Of a DNA stretch of 15,861 nucleotides, positions 7,489 through 14,701 are shown piece after piece. Under the pieces are notes generated by a model that was not told the DNA's origin, searched no databases, and saw only the letters and a program-made list of their open reading frames with translations. Numbering within the stretch: the stretch's first letter is position 1; the number at the start of each line of letters is the position of its first letter. The DNA lies in NCBI GenBank assembly GCA_045805185.1, contig JBJMLS010000126.1, positions 1 through 15,861 of the forward strand, read 5' to 3'. The position numbers were made by a program, and so were the translations under genes. The stretch comes from JAHEYF01 sp045805185. Lineage in GTDB: Bacteria > Bacteroidota > Bacteroidia > B-17B0 > Aurantibacillaceae.

Positions 7489-7534
7489 GGACCTTTCTAC
7501 ACAATAAAGGTCCCTTCATAACGGAACCTTTATT
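7489..7534 (-). promoter_or_regulatory. Three-arm alternative hairpin (terminator or attenuator candidate)
   Basis: Arms are GGACCTTT (7489-7496), AATAAAGGTCCC (7503-7514) and GGAACCTTTATT (7523-7534). The middle arm pairs perfectly over 8 bp with the first (9-nt loop 7497-7505), or over 12 positions with the third (8-nt loop). The latter pairing has one C-A mismatch in plus-strand RNA but becomes a G-U pair in minus-strand RNA, favouring function on the minus strand. The two hairpins are mutually exclusive. There is no clear T-run, so an ordinary terminator for the gene ending at 7765 is not certain. Confidence 0.45.
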
Positions 7535-7680
7535 GATCAGTGTAATTTGGAGAATGCTTAGTTAAACTCTCTATTTCTTCTGCTGAGTTCAAGTGAGCAT
7601 CAATAGCCGGGACGACAATACGGAAGCGCAACAAAACAATTCAGATGCCCTGAGTGAAATGTCAGATGCGACCAAAGCAC

Positions 7681-7764
7681 GGTTGCTGAGCGGACCTTGT
7701 GAGCGAAGTCGAACTGGCCAAAGGTTGTTGAGCGGACTTGCAGTGAGCGAAGCCGAACTGAGCA
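7681..7764. repeat. Two tandem REP-like repeats, about 42 bp each
   Basis: Units 7681-7722 and 7723-7764 both read GGTTG.TGAGCGGAC, then GTGAGCGAAG.CGAACTG, with a 2-nt length difference in the middle. The TGAGCGAAGTCGAA core resembles small palindromic intergenic repeats common in Bacteroidota genomes; that link is from memory. The array ends exactly at the stop codon of the gene at 7765. Confidence 0.55.
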
Positions 7765-10167
7765 CTAATTACACCCCGCCTCCCTGTACACTGTTTTCAC
7801 TTTCGGATTATCCAGCACCTGGAAACTCATGTACGGTTCGCCGAATAATTTACAGTATTTCTCCTGGTTCCTTTGTTTCGCTTTTTCAAGGGCCTCAGGA
7901 AAAGTACGGGAGAAGAATTTCTCCGGCACATGCGAGGCAATGGCAATATAGCCGAACAGCAATTTATCATCCGGGTTCTCCACCCTTACATAAGGCTCTA
8001 AGATATTCGCCGCGAAACGGTAATCCTTCGCGCGCGAAAAAGCATAGGCCAGCTTCAAGGCATTCTGCCAGGTGGCGTCCTTGAAATTATAAAAGGACTT
8101 GATCTTATCAATACAGGCTTCCACCTGCGCTTCCGAACCTTCCAGTGTATCCAGAGCATCCATGATCTTAAACTGCCATTCAATGTTCAATCCGTCAATT
8201 GCCTTTTTGGAAACATCGGTCTTATAGAACGCGTCGATCTTCGCCTGCATGTCGGCCTGCGCTGTTTTATCGCCAATGGTTGAATCCAGCATTAATTTGC
8301 AGTAAAGGGCGTTAAAATTCACGATATTATTTGTACCGTCAAGCGCCTGGATCTTTTTGATCTCCGCGTACTGATCCTCATCCACTACTTTACCATTGGT
8401 CACATAATCGTAATACACTTTGTTCATCATCACTCCCGCGTTCTTCGCGTCGACAGGGATCTGGAGATAATCCCAGGCTTCGGCTGTATATTGCTTGTCG
8501 CGCACCTTTTTCGCGATATAATCCATGATCTTATAGGCCTGCTTGAAATTTCCGGATTTCACCGCGCGCGCGAACTGCACCGTGGAAAAGCGCTGTTCCT
8601 TATCGCCGCTGATATCATAGGTTACATCCATCACGATCTGCGCAAAACGCTCTTTAGCCAGGCTCGGCTCCAGTTCTTCCGCTAAACCGGGCTTGGAATT
8701 AATGGTTTTGATCGCTTCCTTCTTGGACATCTTGGTCAGGTAATCGTATTTACCATCCTCCATTTCCAACTGGAACAGGCCCCAGGAATCATTGGTAATA
8801 ATACTTGGGGTAATGGCATTCTGCTGCATGCTTTGAAGGACTTTTACAACGCTCTCCGCACGTTTCCGCTGAAGACGCGCATTGGAAACGGAGTCGCCCT
8901 CAATGGAGGAATAGGCGTAGATGTACAAGCCGTCGATAATAAAATCAGGCTCCTGCAAAGCTTCCAGGAAAGGTTTTACATCTTCAGGCTTGAACTCCGA
9001 TTTGTTTTTCTCGAAAGGAATCGTAAAATTCAGGATAGAACTTTCCGAACGCGGCTCAAAAGGCGGAATCCAGGCGCCAACACTTTCAGGCATGGGAAGC
9101 ATTTCTAAAGGAGTGTTCGAATCCTGGTCCCCGTCTTCCATATAAGAGCGCAAAACAGTTTTACAAACATAACCGTCCTGTATGATCAGCAGGTTCAATT
9201 CGTATGGCCCCTTGAATTTAGGCAGCTTGCCCATTTCGACTATGAGCTTATTAATTTTCTGGTTCTTCTTTCCTTTCGGATCAGGCTTCACCAGGTTCTT
9301 CGCGAAGATCTTATCCTTATTAAGCGGCTTTAACATTACACCCTTATTGCGGAGGTTATTGTCCATAATATTATAATCTGCCTTGCTGTATTGATCCTTC
9401 TGCACAATATCCACTGCTAATGCATCGGATGATTTTTTGAGCAGACGCTTGAGGTTCTTTAAATTATCGTATTTCAGGTAGACCTTCCCGTTTTCCACAT
9501 ATAAGCCCCTCTGCAGTGTTTCCGCATCTTTGAATTTCTCACAGTTCTTGCATTTACGCGCCTCCGGATCTTTCAGGCTTTTGGATTTGGTGTTGAAAGG
9601 AACAGCCAGCTCGCTTTTCTTTTTCACACCCGCGTTAAAGCTTTGGAAATTTCCGAATACAACAGAAACATAGAGCCTTTTGCTTTGCTGATCGGGCTGG
9701 GCCGAAATGCCAATGTAAACGCTGGCAGGATTCAAAATAACCTCTTTCTCTTTTTTCCCAAGCGACCATTTCTGAAAGACCGTCTTCACAATATCTTTTG
9801 GCGCCATTTCGCTTTTTCCTTTACCGATCGGACTGGCGATCACCAGTTCCTGGCCCTTCGTTGTGCCGCCCGCTTTTTTAATCCGCTTGGGAATGGTTTT
9901 TACCGATAGGTTCGCGTCCGCCTTTTCATTTTTTGCCATTTCCGCTGCGCTCGATCCTGCCGCCTTCACCAATACGGTTTCATCCAGGTCAAAAGAGTCG
10001 AGGCCGTTCGTCACTCTGAATTTATTCAGCTCATGCAGCAGCAAGCGGTTAAATTCTTCAGAATTAAAGTCCATTGACGTGGTTTCCGTCTTTTTATTTT
10101 TCTGCGCGAATGCCGAAACAGATGAGAAAATGAAAATGATCAGGGTCAGTTGAAGTGCTTTTTTCAT
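7765..10167 (-). CDS. Envelope protein joining a CAP/SCP domain to an OmpA-like domain, 800 aa
   Basis: I chose ATG 10167 because it begins a clean signal peptide (MKKALQLTLIIFIFSSVSAFAQ); the frame is open 26 codons further to 10245, but that start would bury the signal. Residues about 39-172 resemble a CAP/SCP (cysteine-rich secretory) domain: FNRLLLHELNKFRVTNGL, AAGSSAAEMAKNE, VYIGIS and RLYVSVVFG. A CKNC pair sits at 206-209. Residues about 379-444 have an OmpA C-terminal-like pattern (FTIPFEKNKSEF, IYAYSSIEGDSVSNARLQRKRAESV), which in relatives binds peptidoglycan. The rest to residue 800 is helical and TPR-like. I infer a periplasmic or outer-membrane-associated protein tied to the cell wall. 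It is probably transcribed alone, divergently from the biotin carboxylase gene. Confidence 0.8.
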   Translation of the reverse strand: MKKALQLTLIIFIFSSVSAFAQKNKKTETTSMDFNSEEFNRLLLHELNKFRVTNGLDSFDLDETVLVKAAGSSAAEMAKNEKADANLSVKTIPKRIKKAGGTTKGQELVIASPIGKGKSEMAPKDIVKTVFQKWSLGKKEKEVILNPASVYIGISAQPDQQSKRLYVSVVFGNFQSFNAGVKKKSELAVPFNTKSKSLKDPEARKCKNCEKFKDAETLQRGLYVENGKVYLKYDNLKNLKRLLKKSSDALAVDIVQKDQYSKADYNIMDNNLRNKGVMLKPLNKDKIFAKNLVKPDPKGKKNQKINKLIVEMGKLPKFKGPYELNLLIIQDGYVCKTVLRSYMEDGDQDSNTPLEMLPMPESVGAWIPPFEPRSESSILNFTIPFEKNKSEFKPEDVKPFLEALQEPDFIIDGLYIYAYSSIEGDSVSNARLQRKRAESVVKVLQSMQQNAITPSIITNDSWGLFQLEMEDGKYDYLTKMSKKEAIKTINSKPGLAEELEPSLAKERFAQIVMDVTYDISGDKEQRFSTVQFARAVKSGNFKQAYKIMDYIAKKVRDKQYTAEAWDYLQIPVDAKNAGVMMNKVYYDYVTNGKVVDEDQYAEIKKIQALDGTNNIVNFNALYCKLMLDSTIGDKTAQADMQAKIDAFYKTDVSKKAIDGLNIEWQFKIMDALDTLEGSEAQVEACIDKIKSFYNFKDATWQNALKLAYAFSRAKDYRFAANILEPYVRVENPDDKLLFGYIAIASHVPEKFFSRTFPEALEKAKQRNQEKYCKLFGEPYMSFQVLDNPKVKTVYREAGCN

Positions 10168-10191
10168 CGAAAACCGGGTTGGTTGAATCAA

Positions 10192-10199
10192 CAAGTATA
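10192..10199 (-). promoter_or_regulatory. Promoter candidate for the CAP/OmpA gene (-7 TATACTTG)
   Basis: One mismatch to TAnnTTTG, 24 nt before ATG 10167. A TTTG lies upstream but only 15 nt away, shorter than the usual 19-21, so support is partial. Confidence 0.35.
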
Positions 10200-10223
10200 A
10201 AAAATAAAAACCAGCAAAACCGC

Positions 10224-10253
10224 TTTTCCTGTTAAAAAAAATCAACAGGAAAA
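10224..10253. repeat. Perfect 10-bp inverted repeat in the divergent spacer
   Basis: TTTTCCTGTT (10224-10233) and AACAGGAAAA (10244-10253) are exact reverse complements around a 10-nt A-rich loop. It lies 57-86 nt upstream of ATG 10167 and about 145 nt upstream of the biotin carboxylase start. It could be an operator for a dimeric regulator or an RNA hairpin; no regulator gene is nearby. Confidence 0.6.
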
Positions 10254-10313
10254 CCTAGTCCGGGGCTTCGCTATTTTTTAAAGCGATTGCTTCTGTGTTT
10301 AGCTTATTTCTTT

Positions 10314-10321
10314 TATATTCG
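10314..10321 (+). promoter_or_regulatory. Promoter candidate for the biotin carboxylase gene (-7 TATATTCG)
   Basis: One mismatch to TAnnTTTG, 75 nt before ATG 10397. No good -33 element is seen. Confidence 0.3.
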
Positions 10322-10396
10322 TGCTTCATGACGGGCGGGAGAATCCGCTTTCTGTTTCATCAGAAGCCATTTCTCTCCAAAAAACTGTACTAAAGA

Positions 10397-11884
10397 ATGA
10401 AAAAAATACTTGTAGCCAACCGTGGAGAAATAGCATTGCGGGTAATGCGCAGCGCGCGGGAAATGGGAATCCAGACCGTTGCTGTTTATTCGGAAGCCGA
10501 CCGCAACGCGCCTTTTGTACGTTACGCAGATGAGGCCGTATGCATTGGCCCGCCACCAAGCAGCCAAAGTTATTTGAATGGCGATAAGATCATTGAGGTC
10601 TGTAAAAAGCTCGGCGTCGATGGCATTCATCCGGGTTATGGCTTTTTATCTGAAAATGCCGGCTTCGCACGAAAAGTGAAACAGGCGGGAATCACTTTTA
10701 TTGGTCCCAGCGCAGAGGCAATGGACCTGATGGGTGATAAACTATCCGCTAAAGCTGCGGCTAAAAAATTCAAGGTGCCCATGGTGCCTGGAAGCGAAGG
10801 AGCCTTAAAAGATCTGAGTGAAGCCATCTCGGTGGCAAAGGCAACAGGTTTTCCTTTACTGATCAAGGCATCGGCAGGCGGCGGCGGAAAAGGCATGCGC
10901 ATGGTTGAAAACGTGGAAGAAGTAGAAGAACAGATGAAGCTGGCCATGAGTGAAGCAAAATCGGCTTTTGGCGACGATGCGGTCTTTATTGAAAAATTTG
11001 TATCCGGTCCAAGGCACATCGAGATCCAGGTGCTGGCCGACAATCACGGGAATGTGCTTTATCTTTTCGAACGCGAGTGCTCTATTCAGCGCCGTCATCA
11101 AAAAGTGATCGAAGAAGCTCCCTCATCGGTTCTTACTCCCGAACTGCGCAGGCAGATGGGAGAATGCGCCGTGAATGTATGCAGAGCCTGCGATTATAGT
11201 GGAGCAGGCACCGTTGAATTCCTGCTCGACGATAAAATGAATTTTTATTTCCTGGAAATGAATACGCGCCTGCAGGTTGAGCATCCGGTGACAGAAATGA
11301 TCACCGGCCTTGATCTCGTGAAGGAACAGATAAAAGTGGCGCGTAATGAAAAGCTCAGCGTGAAGCAGGAGGACCTGAGAATTAACGGGCATTCGGTTGA
11401 AGTTCGCGTGTATGCCGAAGATCCGCAGAATAATTTCCTGCCCGATATCGGAAGATTGAGCACATACAGGATCCCGAAAGGAACCGGTGTTCGCGTGGAT
11501 GACGGCTTTGAAGAGGGAATGGAGATCCCGATCTATTACGATCCGATGATCGCTAAGCTTGTCACCCATGGCAAAGACAGGCAGGAAGCGATCGACAGGA
11601 TGCTCCGCGCAATTTCAGAATATAAAATTACCGGGGTGGAAACGACTTTGGATTTTTGTTCTTTTGTGTTGCAACATAAGGCTTTTGTCTCGGGAAATTT
11701 TGACACTAATTTTATAAAGCACCATTATCAGCCATCCATGCTGATAAAAGAAAGAACTGATGAGGCGGAAGTGGCTGCCTTATTCGGGGCTTACCTTATG
11801 AATACGGCTGATCTTACTGAAAAACAAAGCGGAAACGCCGAAGTTGTTAAAAAGTCCAAATGGAAGCAGAACAGGCTGCTATAA
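10397..11884 (+). CDS. accC: Biotin carboxylase subunit of an acyl-CoA/acetyl-CoA carboxylase
   Basis: The 495-aa cytoplasmic ATP-grasp enzyme carboxylates the biotin of a carrier protein using ATP and bicarbonate. Visible hallmarks are the N-terminal ILVANRGEIALRV (4-16), HPGYGFLSEN (78-87), the glycine-rich ATP loop ASAGGGGKGMRMV (158-170), ERECSIQRRHQK (225-236), and the active-site EMNTRLQVEH (287-296) with metal and catalytic residues E287, N289 and R291. It is about 45 residues longer than E. coli AccC; the charged C-terminal extension (SKWKQNRLL at the end) resembles the longer form linked to propionyl/acyl-CoA carboxylases in Bacteroidota. No biotin carrier (AccB) or carboxyltransferase gene is in the window, so the exact acyl-CoA is open. 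The start ATG 10397 follows a small in-frame upstream ORF by 3 nt. Confidence 0.95.
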   Translation: MKKILVANRGEIALRVMRSAREMGIQTVAVYSEADRNAPFVRYADEAVCIGPPPSSQSYLNGDKIIEVCKKLGVDGIHPGYGFLSENAGFARKVKQAGITFIGPSAEAMDLMGDKLSAKAAAKKFKVPMVPGSEGALKDLSEAISVAKATGFPLLIKASAGGGGKGMRMVENVEEVEEQMKLAMSEAKSAFGDDAVFIEKFVSGPRHIEIQVLADNHGNVLYLFERECSIQRRHQKVIEEAPSSVLTPELRRQMGECAVNVCRACDYSGAGTVEFLLDDKMNFYFLEMNTRLQVEHPVTEMITGLDLVKEQIKVARNEKLSVKQEDLRINGHSVEVRVYAEDPQNNFLPDIGRLSTYRIPKGTGVRVDDGFEEGMEIPIYYDPMIAKLVTHGKDRQEAIDRMLRAISEYKITGVETTLDFCSFVLQHKAFVSGNFDTNFIKHHYQPSMLIKERTDEAEVAALFGAYLMNTADLTEKQSGNAEVVKKSKWKQNRLL

Positions 11885-11940
11885 AACAACAACATTTGGG
11901 TTACTTTTACGTATAACTCAGTATAAACGAAAAACTTCCA

Positions 11941-12543
11941 ATGAGAAGTTCACTCTTCATACTACTTTTATCTCTTTGCTTTACTTCTTTTGCCCAAACC
12001 GAAGATGAAATTAAAGTTCCGGCTTCAAAAGGCATTGTGCTTCCGGCGCTCGTTGTTGGAACGGATACCTTCGCTTACGTAGGTTTGCCTATCGTTACCA
12101 TTGAAACCCAAATGTCTTTTAAAACCCGCAGGCAATATGCCCAGTGGACCCGCTTAAAATACAATGTAAAGAAAGTTTATCCCTACGCCATTGTTGCTTC
12201 CGCGCGCTTAAAGGAATACGAACAGATACTGGATAAAATGCCGAATGACGCGATGCGGAAAGCGTATATGAAAGAGGCGGAAAAAAAACTGGAAAAGGAA
12301 TTCGGGGATCAGTTAAAAAGCTTAACCATTACACAGGGACGAATCCTTATCAAACTCATCGACCGCGAAACGGGTCATTCCTCTTACGAGCTGGTGAAAC
12401 AATTGCGGGGTAATTTCTCGGCCTTTATGTGGCAAAGTCTGGCTTCACTTTTTGGTTCCAGTCTTAAAACGGAATACGATGGCAACGGCGAGGATCAAAT
12501 GATCGAGCTTGCCATTAAGCAGATCGAGGCGGGCGAATTTTAA
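11941..12543 (+). CDS. DUF4294 family secreted protein, 200 aa
   Basis: A signal peptide (MRSSLFILLLSLCFTSFAQ) ends at residue 19. The mature protein carries the DUF4294 signatures seen almost only in Bacteroidota: VGTDTFAYVGLPIVTI near 39-54, then RRQYAQWTRLKYNVKKVYPYA at about 63-83 and LTITQGRILIKLIDRETGHSSYEL at about 128-151. The biochemical function is unknown. It lies 56 nt after the biotin carboxylase gene on the same strand and could share its transcript, but the spacer is AT-rich and could hold its own promoter. It is convergent with the histidine kinase gene, 58 nt apart. Confidence 0.88.
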   Translation: MRSSLFILLLSLCFTSFAQTEDEIKVPASKGIVLPALVVGTDTFAYVGLPIVTIETQMSFKTRRQYAQWTRLKYNVKKVYPYAIVASARLKEYEQILDKMPNDAMRKAYMKEAEKKLEKEFGDQLKSLTITQGRILIKLIDRETGHSSYELVKQLRGNFSAFMWQSLASLFGSSLKTEYDGNGEDQMIELAIKQIEAGEF

Positions 12544-12601
12544 GACAAGCTTCTCACACTAACAACCGGACATTTTTTTATCGGGTAACCGGCTCTTCGA
12601 A

Positions 12602-14098
12602 CTACTTGTTCAATACGATCCGGAAAGTTGTTCCAACACCTGGCTCCGAACGCTTCACAAATATTTTTCCGTTATGATAATTCTCAATGATGCGTTTGCA
12701 TAGGGATAAGCCAAGTCCCCATCCCCGCTTTTTAGTAGTAAAGCCCGGCTCAAATACAGTTTTATTCTTTCCTTTCGGAATTCCTTTTCCCGTATCGCTG
12801 ATGTCGATATAAACAAATTGCGTAGCATCGGTAACTTCAACTGTAATGGAGCCTTTTCCATCCATGGCATCGATAGCGTTCTTACAAATGTTCTCCACCA
12901 CCCATTCAAATAAAGGGACGCTTAATTTTGCCTGAACGGAGCGATGGTTATTGATCACCGAAAACTGCACATTTTTGGATGTCCTCAATTTTATATAATT
13001 AACGCTGTGCTCAAGTACCTGCGCCACATCTTCGTTTTGCAAATTAGGCTTTGAACCGATCTTTGAGAAGCGTTCAGTGATCGTATTCAAACGGTCCAGG
13101 TCCCGGTTGATCTCTTTTAATGTTCCATCATCCACTCCCTGTGCCTTCAGCAGCTCCATCCATGCCATCAGGGAAGAAAGCGGGGTCCCTAACTGGTGAG
13201 CGGTTTCTTTACTCATTCCCACCCACACCTGGTTCTGCTCCGATTTGCGCGCCGTACTGAAGAGCGTGTACGCAATGAGCAGGAATAAACCAATGACCCC
13301 GAACTGGAAATAAGGATAGTATTTCAGTTGAGTAAGCAGGAAGGACTCTTCGTAAAAAATGTAATTCTTTCCTGCGCTTCCCAGGTCAATAAGAATAGGT
13401 GGATTCTGCGTTGACATCTCCAGGATCCGATCTTCCATTAAAGCGGGTGATGATTGCGTGACAGAATCAATATTACCGCTGAGGATCACATTCCTCCGCG
13501 TTGAATCCGTATAAATAACAGGGACAGAATTTGTATTCAGGGCCACTTCCGAAATAAACGATTTGATCAGGCTGTCAAAGACCAGCTTGATATCTGCAAA
13601 CACCTTTGAGTCGTTGTAATAGAGGTAATTCTTTTTTCCTTTCAGGTATTCGATCTCAATGGGCGGATAAGCCTTTTTCATCAGGTTCAGCTGCTCACGC
13701 ACGTAACTTGTATCATTTTCGCGGAGCGGATCCAGGTTGCGCTTACCGGTAATCTTATCGTTGTTGGTAAGAATGACCGGTACAGTAGTATTGTTCTGCA
13801 GCACGCTTAGCACAAAGGTAAAATCAGCCGCATCGCTCGAAAGTCGCTTGGTAGCCTCGGCGTAAAGCTCCGCTTTTTTTCTTTCTTCGATCTTTATCTT
13901 GGAAAATAACTCTTCGGTAAATTTTACGAGTTTGGCTTTTCGTTGAACTGCTTCGGCCCATAACTTAACTTTGGATCGTTCGTCGTCGGCGATCTTTTTA
14001 ACCAGGCGATTCGTATACCACAGTGAAACGATAACGATAAGTATCGCAGCAACGAATAATAAGATCTTCCACTTTTGTTTCTGAACGTAGATACTCAC
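12602..14098 (-). CDS. Membrane sensor histidine kinase with duplicated extracytoplasmic module
   Basis: The frame is open to TTG 14137 (511 aa), but I prefer GTG 14098 (498 aa, MSIYVQKQKWKI...) because a perfect -7 promoter box overlaps the TTG. Numbering is from the GTG. TM1 is at about 11-28 and TM2 at about 263-281. The outer region holds two similar repeats (about 106-171 and 192-264): VPVILT...GKRNLD...PPIEIEYLKGKKNYLYYNDS and VPVIYT...SGNIDS...PPILIDLGSAGKNYIFYEES. The kinase core has the phospho-acceptor H301 in ETAHQLGTPLSSL, N-box NICKNAIDAM (403-412), DTGKGIP (435-441) and GWGLGLSL (459-466). The residue after the histidine is Gln rather than the usual Glu/Asp. No response regulator is adjacent, so it is an orphan kinase of unknown signal. 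Downstream end: TAG/TAA at 12602. Confidence 0.85.
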   Translation of the reverse strand: MSIYVQKQKWKILLFVAAILIVIVSLWYTNRLVKKIADDERSKVKLWAEAVQRKAKLVKFTEELFSKIKIEERKKAELYAEATKRLSSDAADFTFVLSVLQNNTTVPVILTNNDKITGKRNLDPLRENDTSYVREQLNLMKKAYPPIEIEYLKGKKNYLYYNDSKVFADIKLVFDSLIKSFISEVALNTNSVPVIYTDSTRRNVILSGNIDSVTQSSPALMEDRILEMSTQNPPILIDLGSAGKNYIFYEESFLLTQLKYYPYFQFGVIGLFLLIAYTLFSTARKSEQNQVWVGMSKETAHQLGTPLSSLMAWMELLKAQGVDDGTLKEINRDLDRLNTITERFSKIGSKPNLQNEDVAQVLEHSVNYIKLRTSKNVQFSVINNHRSVQAKLSVPLFEWVVENICKNAIDAMDGKGSITVEVTDATQFVYIDISDTGKGIPKGKNKTVFEPGFTTKKRGWGLGLSLCKRIIENYHNGKIFVKRSEPGVGTTFRIVLNK

Positions 14099-14134
14099 GG
14101 TAAATGAAAATTTCTTGGCAGCTGTACAGCGCGC

Positions 14135-14142
14135 CAAATATA
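14135..14142 (-). promoter_or_regulatory. Promoter -7 box TATATTTG for the histidine kinase gene
   Basis: Exact match to the Bacteroidota -7 consensus TAnnTTTG. It lies 36 nt upstream of GTG 14098 and overlaps the alternative TTG start at 14137, which decides the start choice. The -33 region is poor: the nearest TTTG (14158-14155) is only 12 nt away. Confidence 0.5.
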
Positions 14143-14187
14143 TACATTAAGTTACAAAGAAAATTGCGGAATCCCTAAACAAATTAC

Positions 14188-14580
14188 TCAGGGCGAAAAC
14201 TCGACGGGGAGGTACAAGGACACGGTAACGGCCTGTCCGTTGTCTTTACCGGGTTTCCATTGGGGCATAATGCTGAACAAACGAAGCGCCTCCTTATCCA
14301 GCTTTGAGGATCCGCAGCCCTGAAGTATTTTCACGTTCTTCACTTCGCCTTTTTGGCTTACAATAAAATTCATAAAGGCGGTGCCTCTAAAATTGTTCAG
14401 CTTCAACTCTTCCGGAAAATGAGTATTGCGCCTGATGAAAGCCTGCAGAGAATCTTCGCCTCCCGGAAACTGCGGCATGTCCTCCACGTCAGAATAAACC
14501 GGCTCTATAGCGGGCTCATTCTGCGCAATACCTGCTGCAGTCAAAAAGATCAGGCTAAGAATTGTTAGGCACTTCTTCAT
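14188..14580 (-). CDS. Small secreted TonB-C-domain protein, copy 2 (130 aa)
   Basis: I chose ATG 14580, which begins a signal peptide (MKKCLTILSLIFLTAAGIAQ); an open frame continues 14 codons upstream. The mature part carries MPQFPGG (35-41) and a TonB C-terminal fold: FRGTAFMNFIVSQKGEVKNV, the GCGSSKLDKEALRLF helix and MPQWKPGKDNGQ. Unlike true TonB it has no N-terminal membrane anchor staying in the inner membrane, and no proline-rich spacer, so it probably cannot transduce proton-motive force by itself. A free periplasmic partner or structural role is inference. It is a paralogue of the gene at 14702-15100, 121 nt upstream, and lies about 90 nt from the histidine kinase start on the same strand. 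Confidence 0.85.
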   Translation of the reverse strand: MKKCLTILSLIFLTAAGIAQNEPAIEPVYSDVEDMPQFPGGEDSLQAFIRRNTHFPEELKLNNFRGTAFMNFIVSQKGEVKNVKILQGCGSSKLDKEALRLFSIMPQWKPGKDNGQAVTVSLYLPVEFSP

Positions 14581-14586
14581 TCTATA

Positions 14587-14594
14587 CAAAATTA
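14587..14594 (-). promoter_or_regulatory. Possible -7 box TAATTTTG before the 130-aa TonB-C gene
   Basis: Exact match to TAnnTTTG, but only 6 nt before ATG 14580, so it would imply an almost leaderless transcript, and no -33 match is seen. Confidence 0.25.
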
Positions 14595-14701
14595 AAGAAT
14601 GACATTGGGAATCCGTTCTCAAAATCCACCCGAATAGGCCGGATCAGCCGGTATTTTTCAACAAAAAAGCATCGAATTGTTAATAAAATGGCTTAGCAGG
14701 A

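Larger units (their letters stand above)
7380..7764. other. 385-bp non-coding spacer
   Basis: It lies between two minus-strand genes. From left to right it holds a weak promoter candidate next to the gene starting at 7379, a set of three mutually complementary arms (7489-7534), about 145 bp in which I see nothing, and two REP-like repeats that abut the stop of the CAP/OmpA gene. The plus-strand open frame crossing it runs into that gene antisense and looks spurious. Confidence 0.7.

Noticed and set aside
7593..8084. Plus-strand open frame of 163 codons
   Set aside because: It begins in the REP-containing spacer, then runs antisense through the 3' end of the CAP/OmpA gene. Its composition is Pro/Arg/Ser-rich with no domain, and the start is a GTG with no context.
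10168..10245. N-terminal extension of the CAP/OmpA protein to 10245
   Set aside because: The extra 26 residues would precede a textbook signal peptide beginning at ATG 10167, and they overlap the likely promoter and one arm of the inverted repeat.
10313..11569. Several minus-strand frames of 72-148 codons inside and before the biotin carboxylase gene
   Set aside because: They are antisense shadows of a strongly conserved gene; no signal peptide or known motif is coherent across them.
12544..12601. Possible bidirectional terminator between the convergent genes
   Set aside because: CCGG-containing arms (near 12566 and 12592) could form a 6-bp stem on the minus strand, but the loop is about 19 nt and no T-tract follows, so I do not call it.
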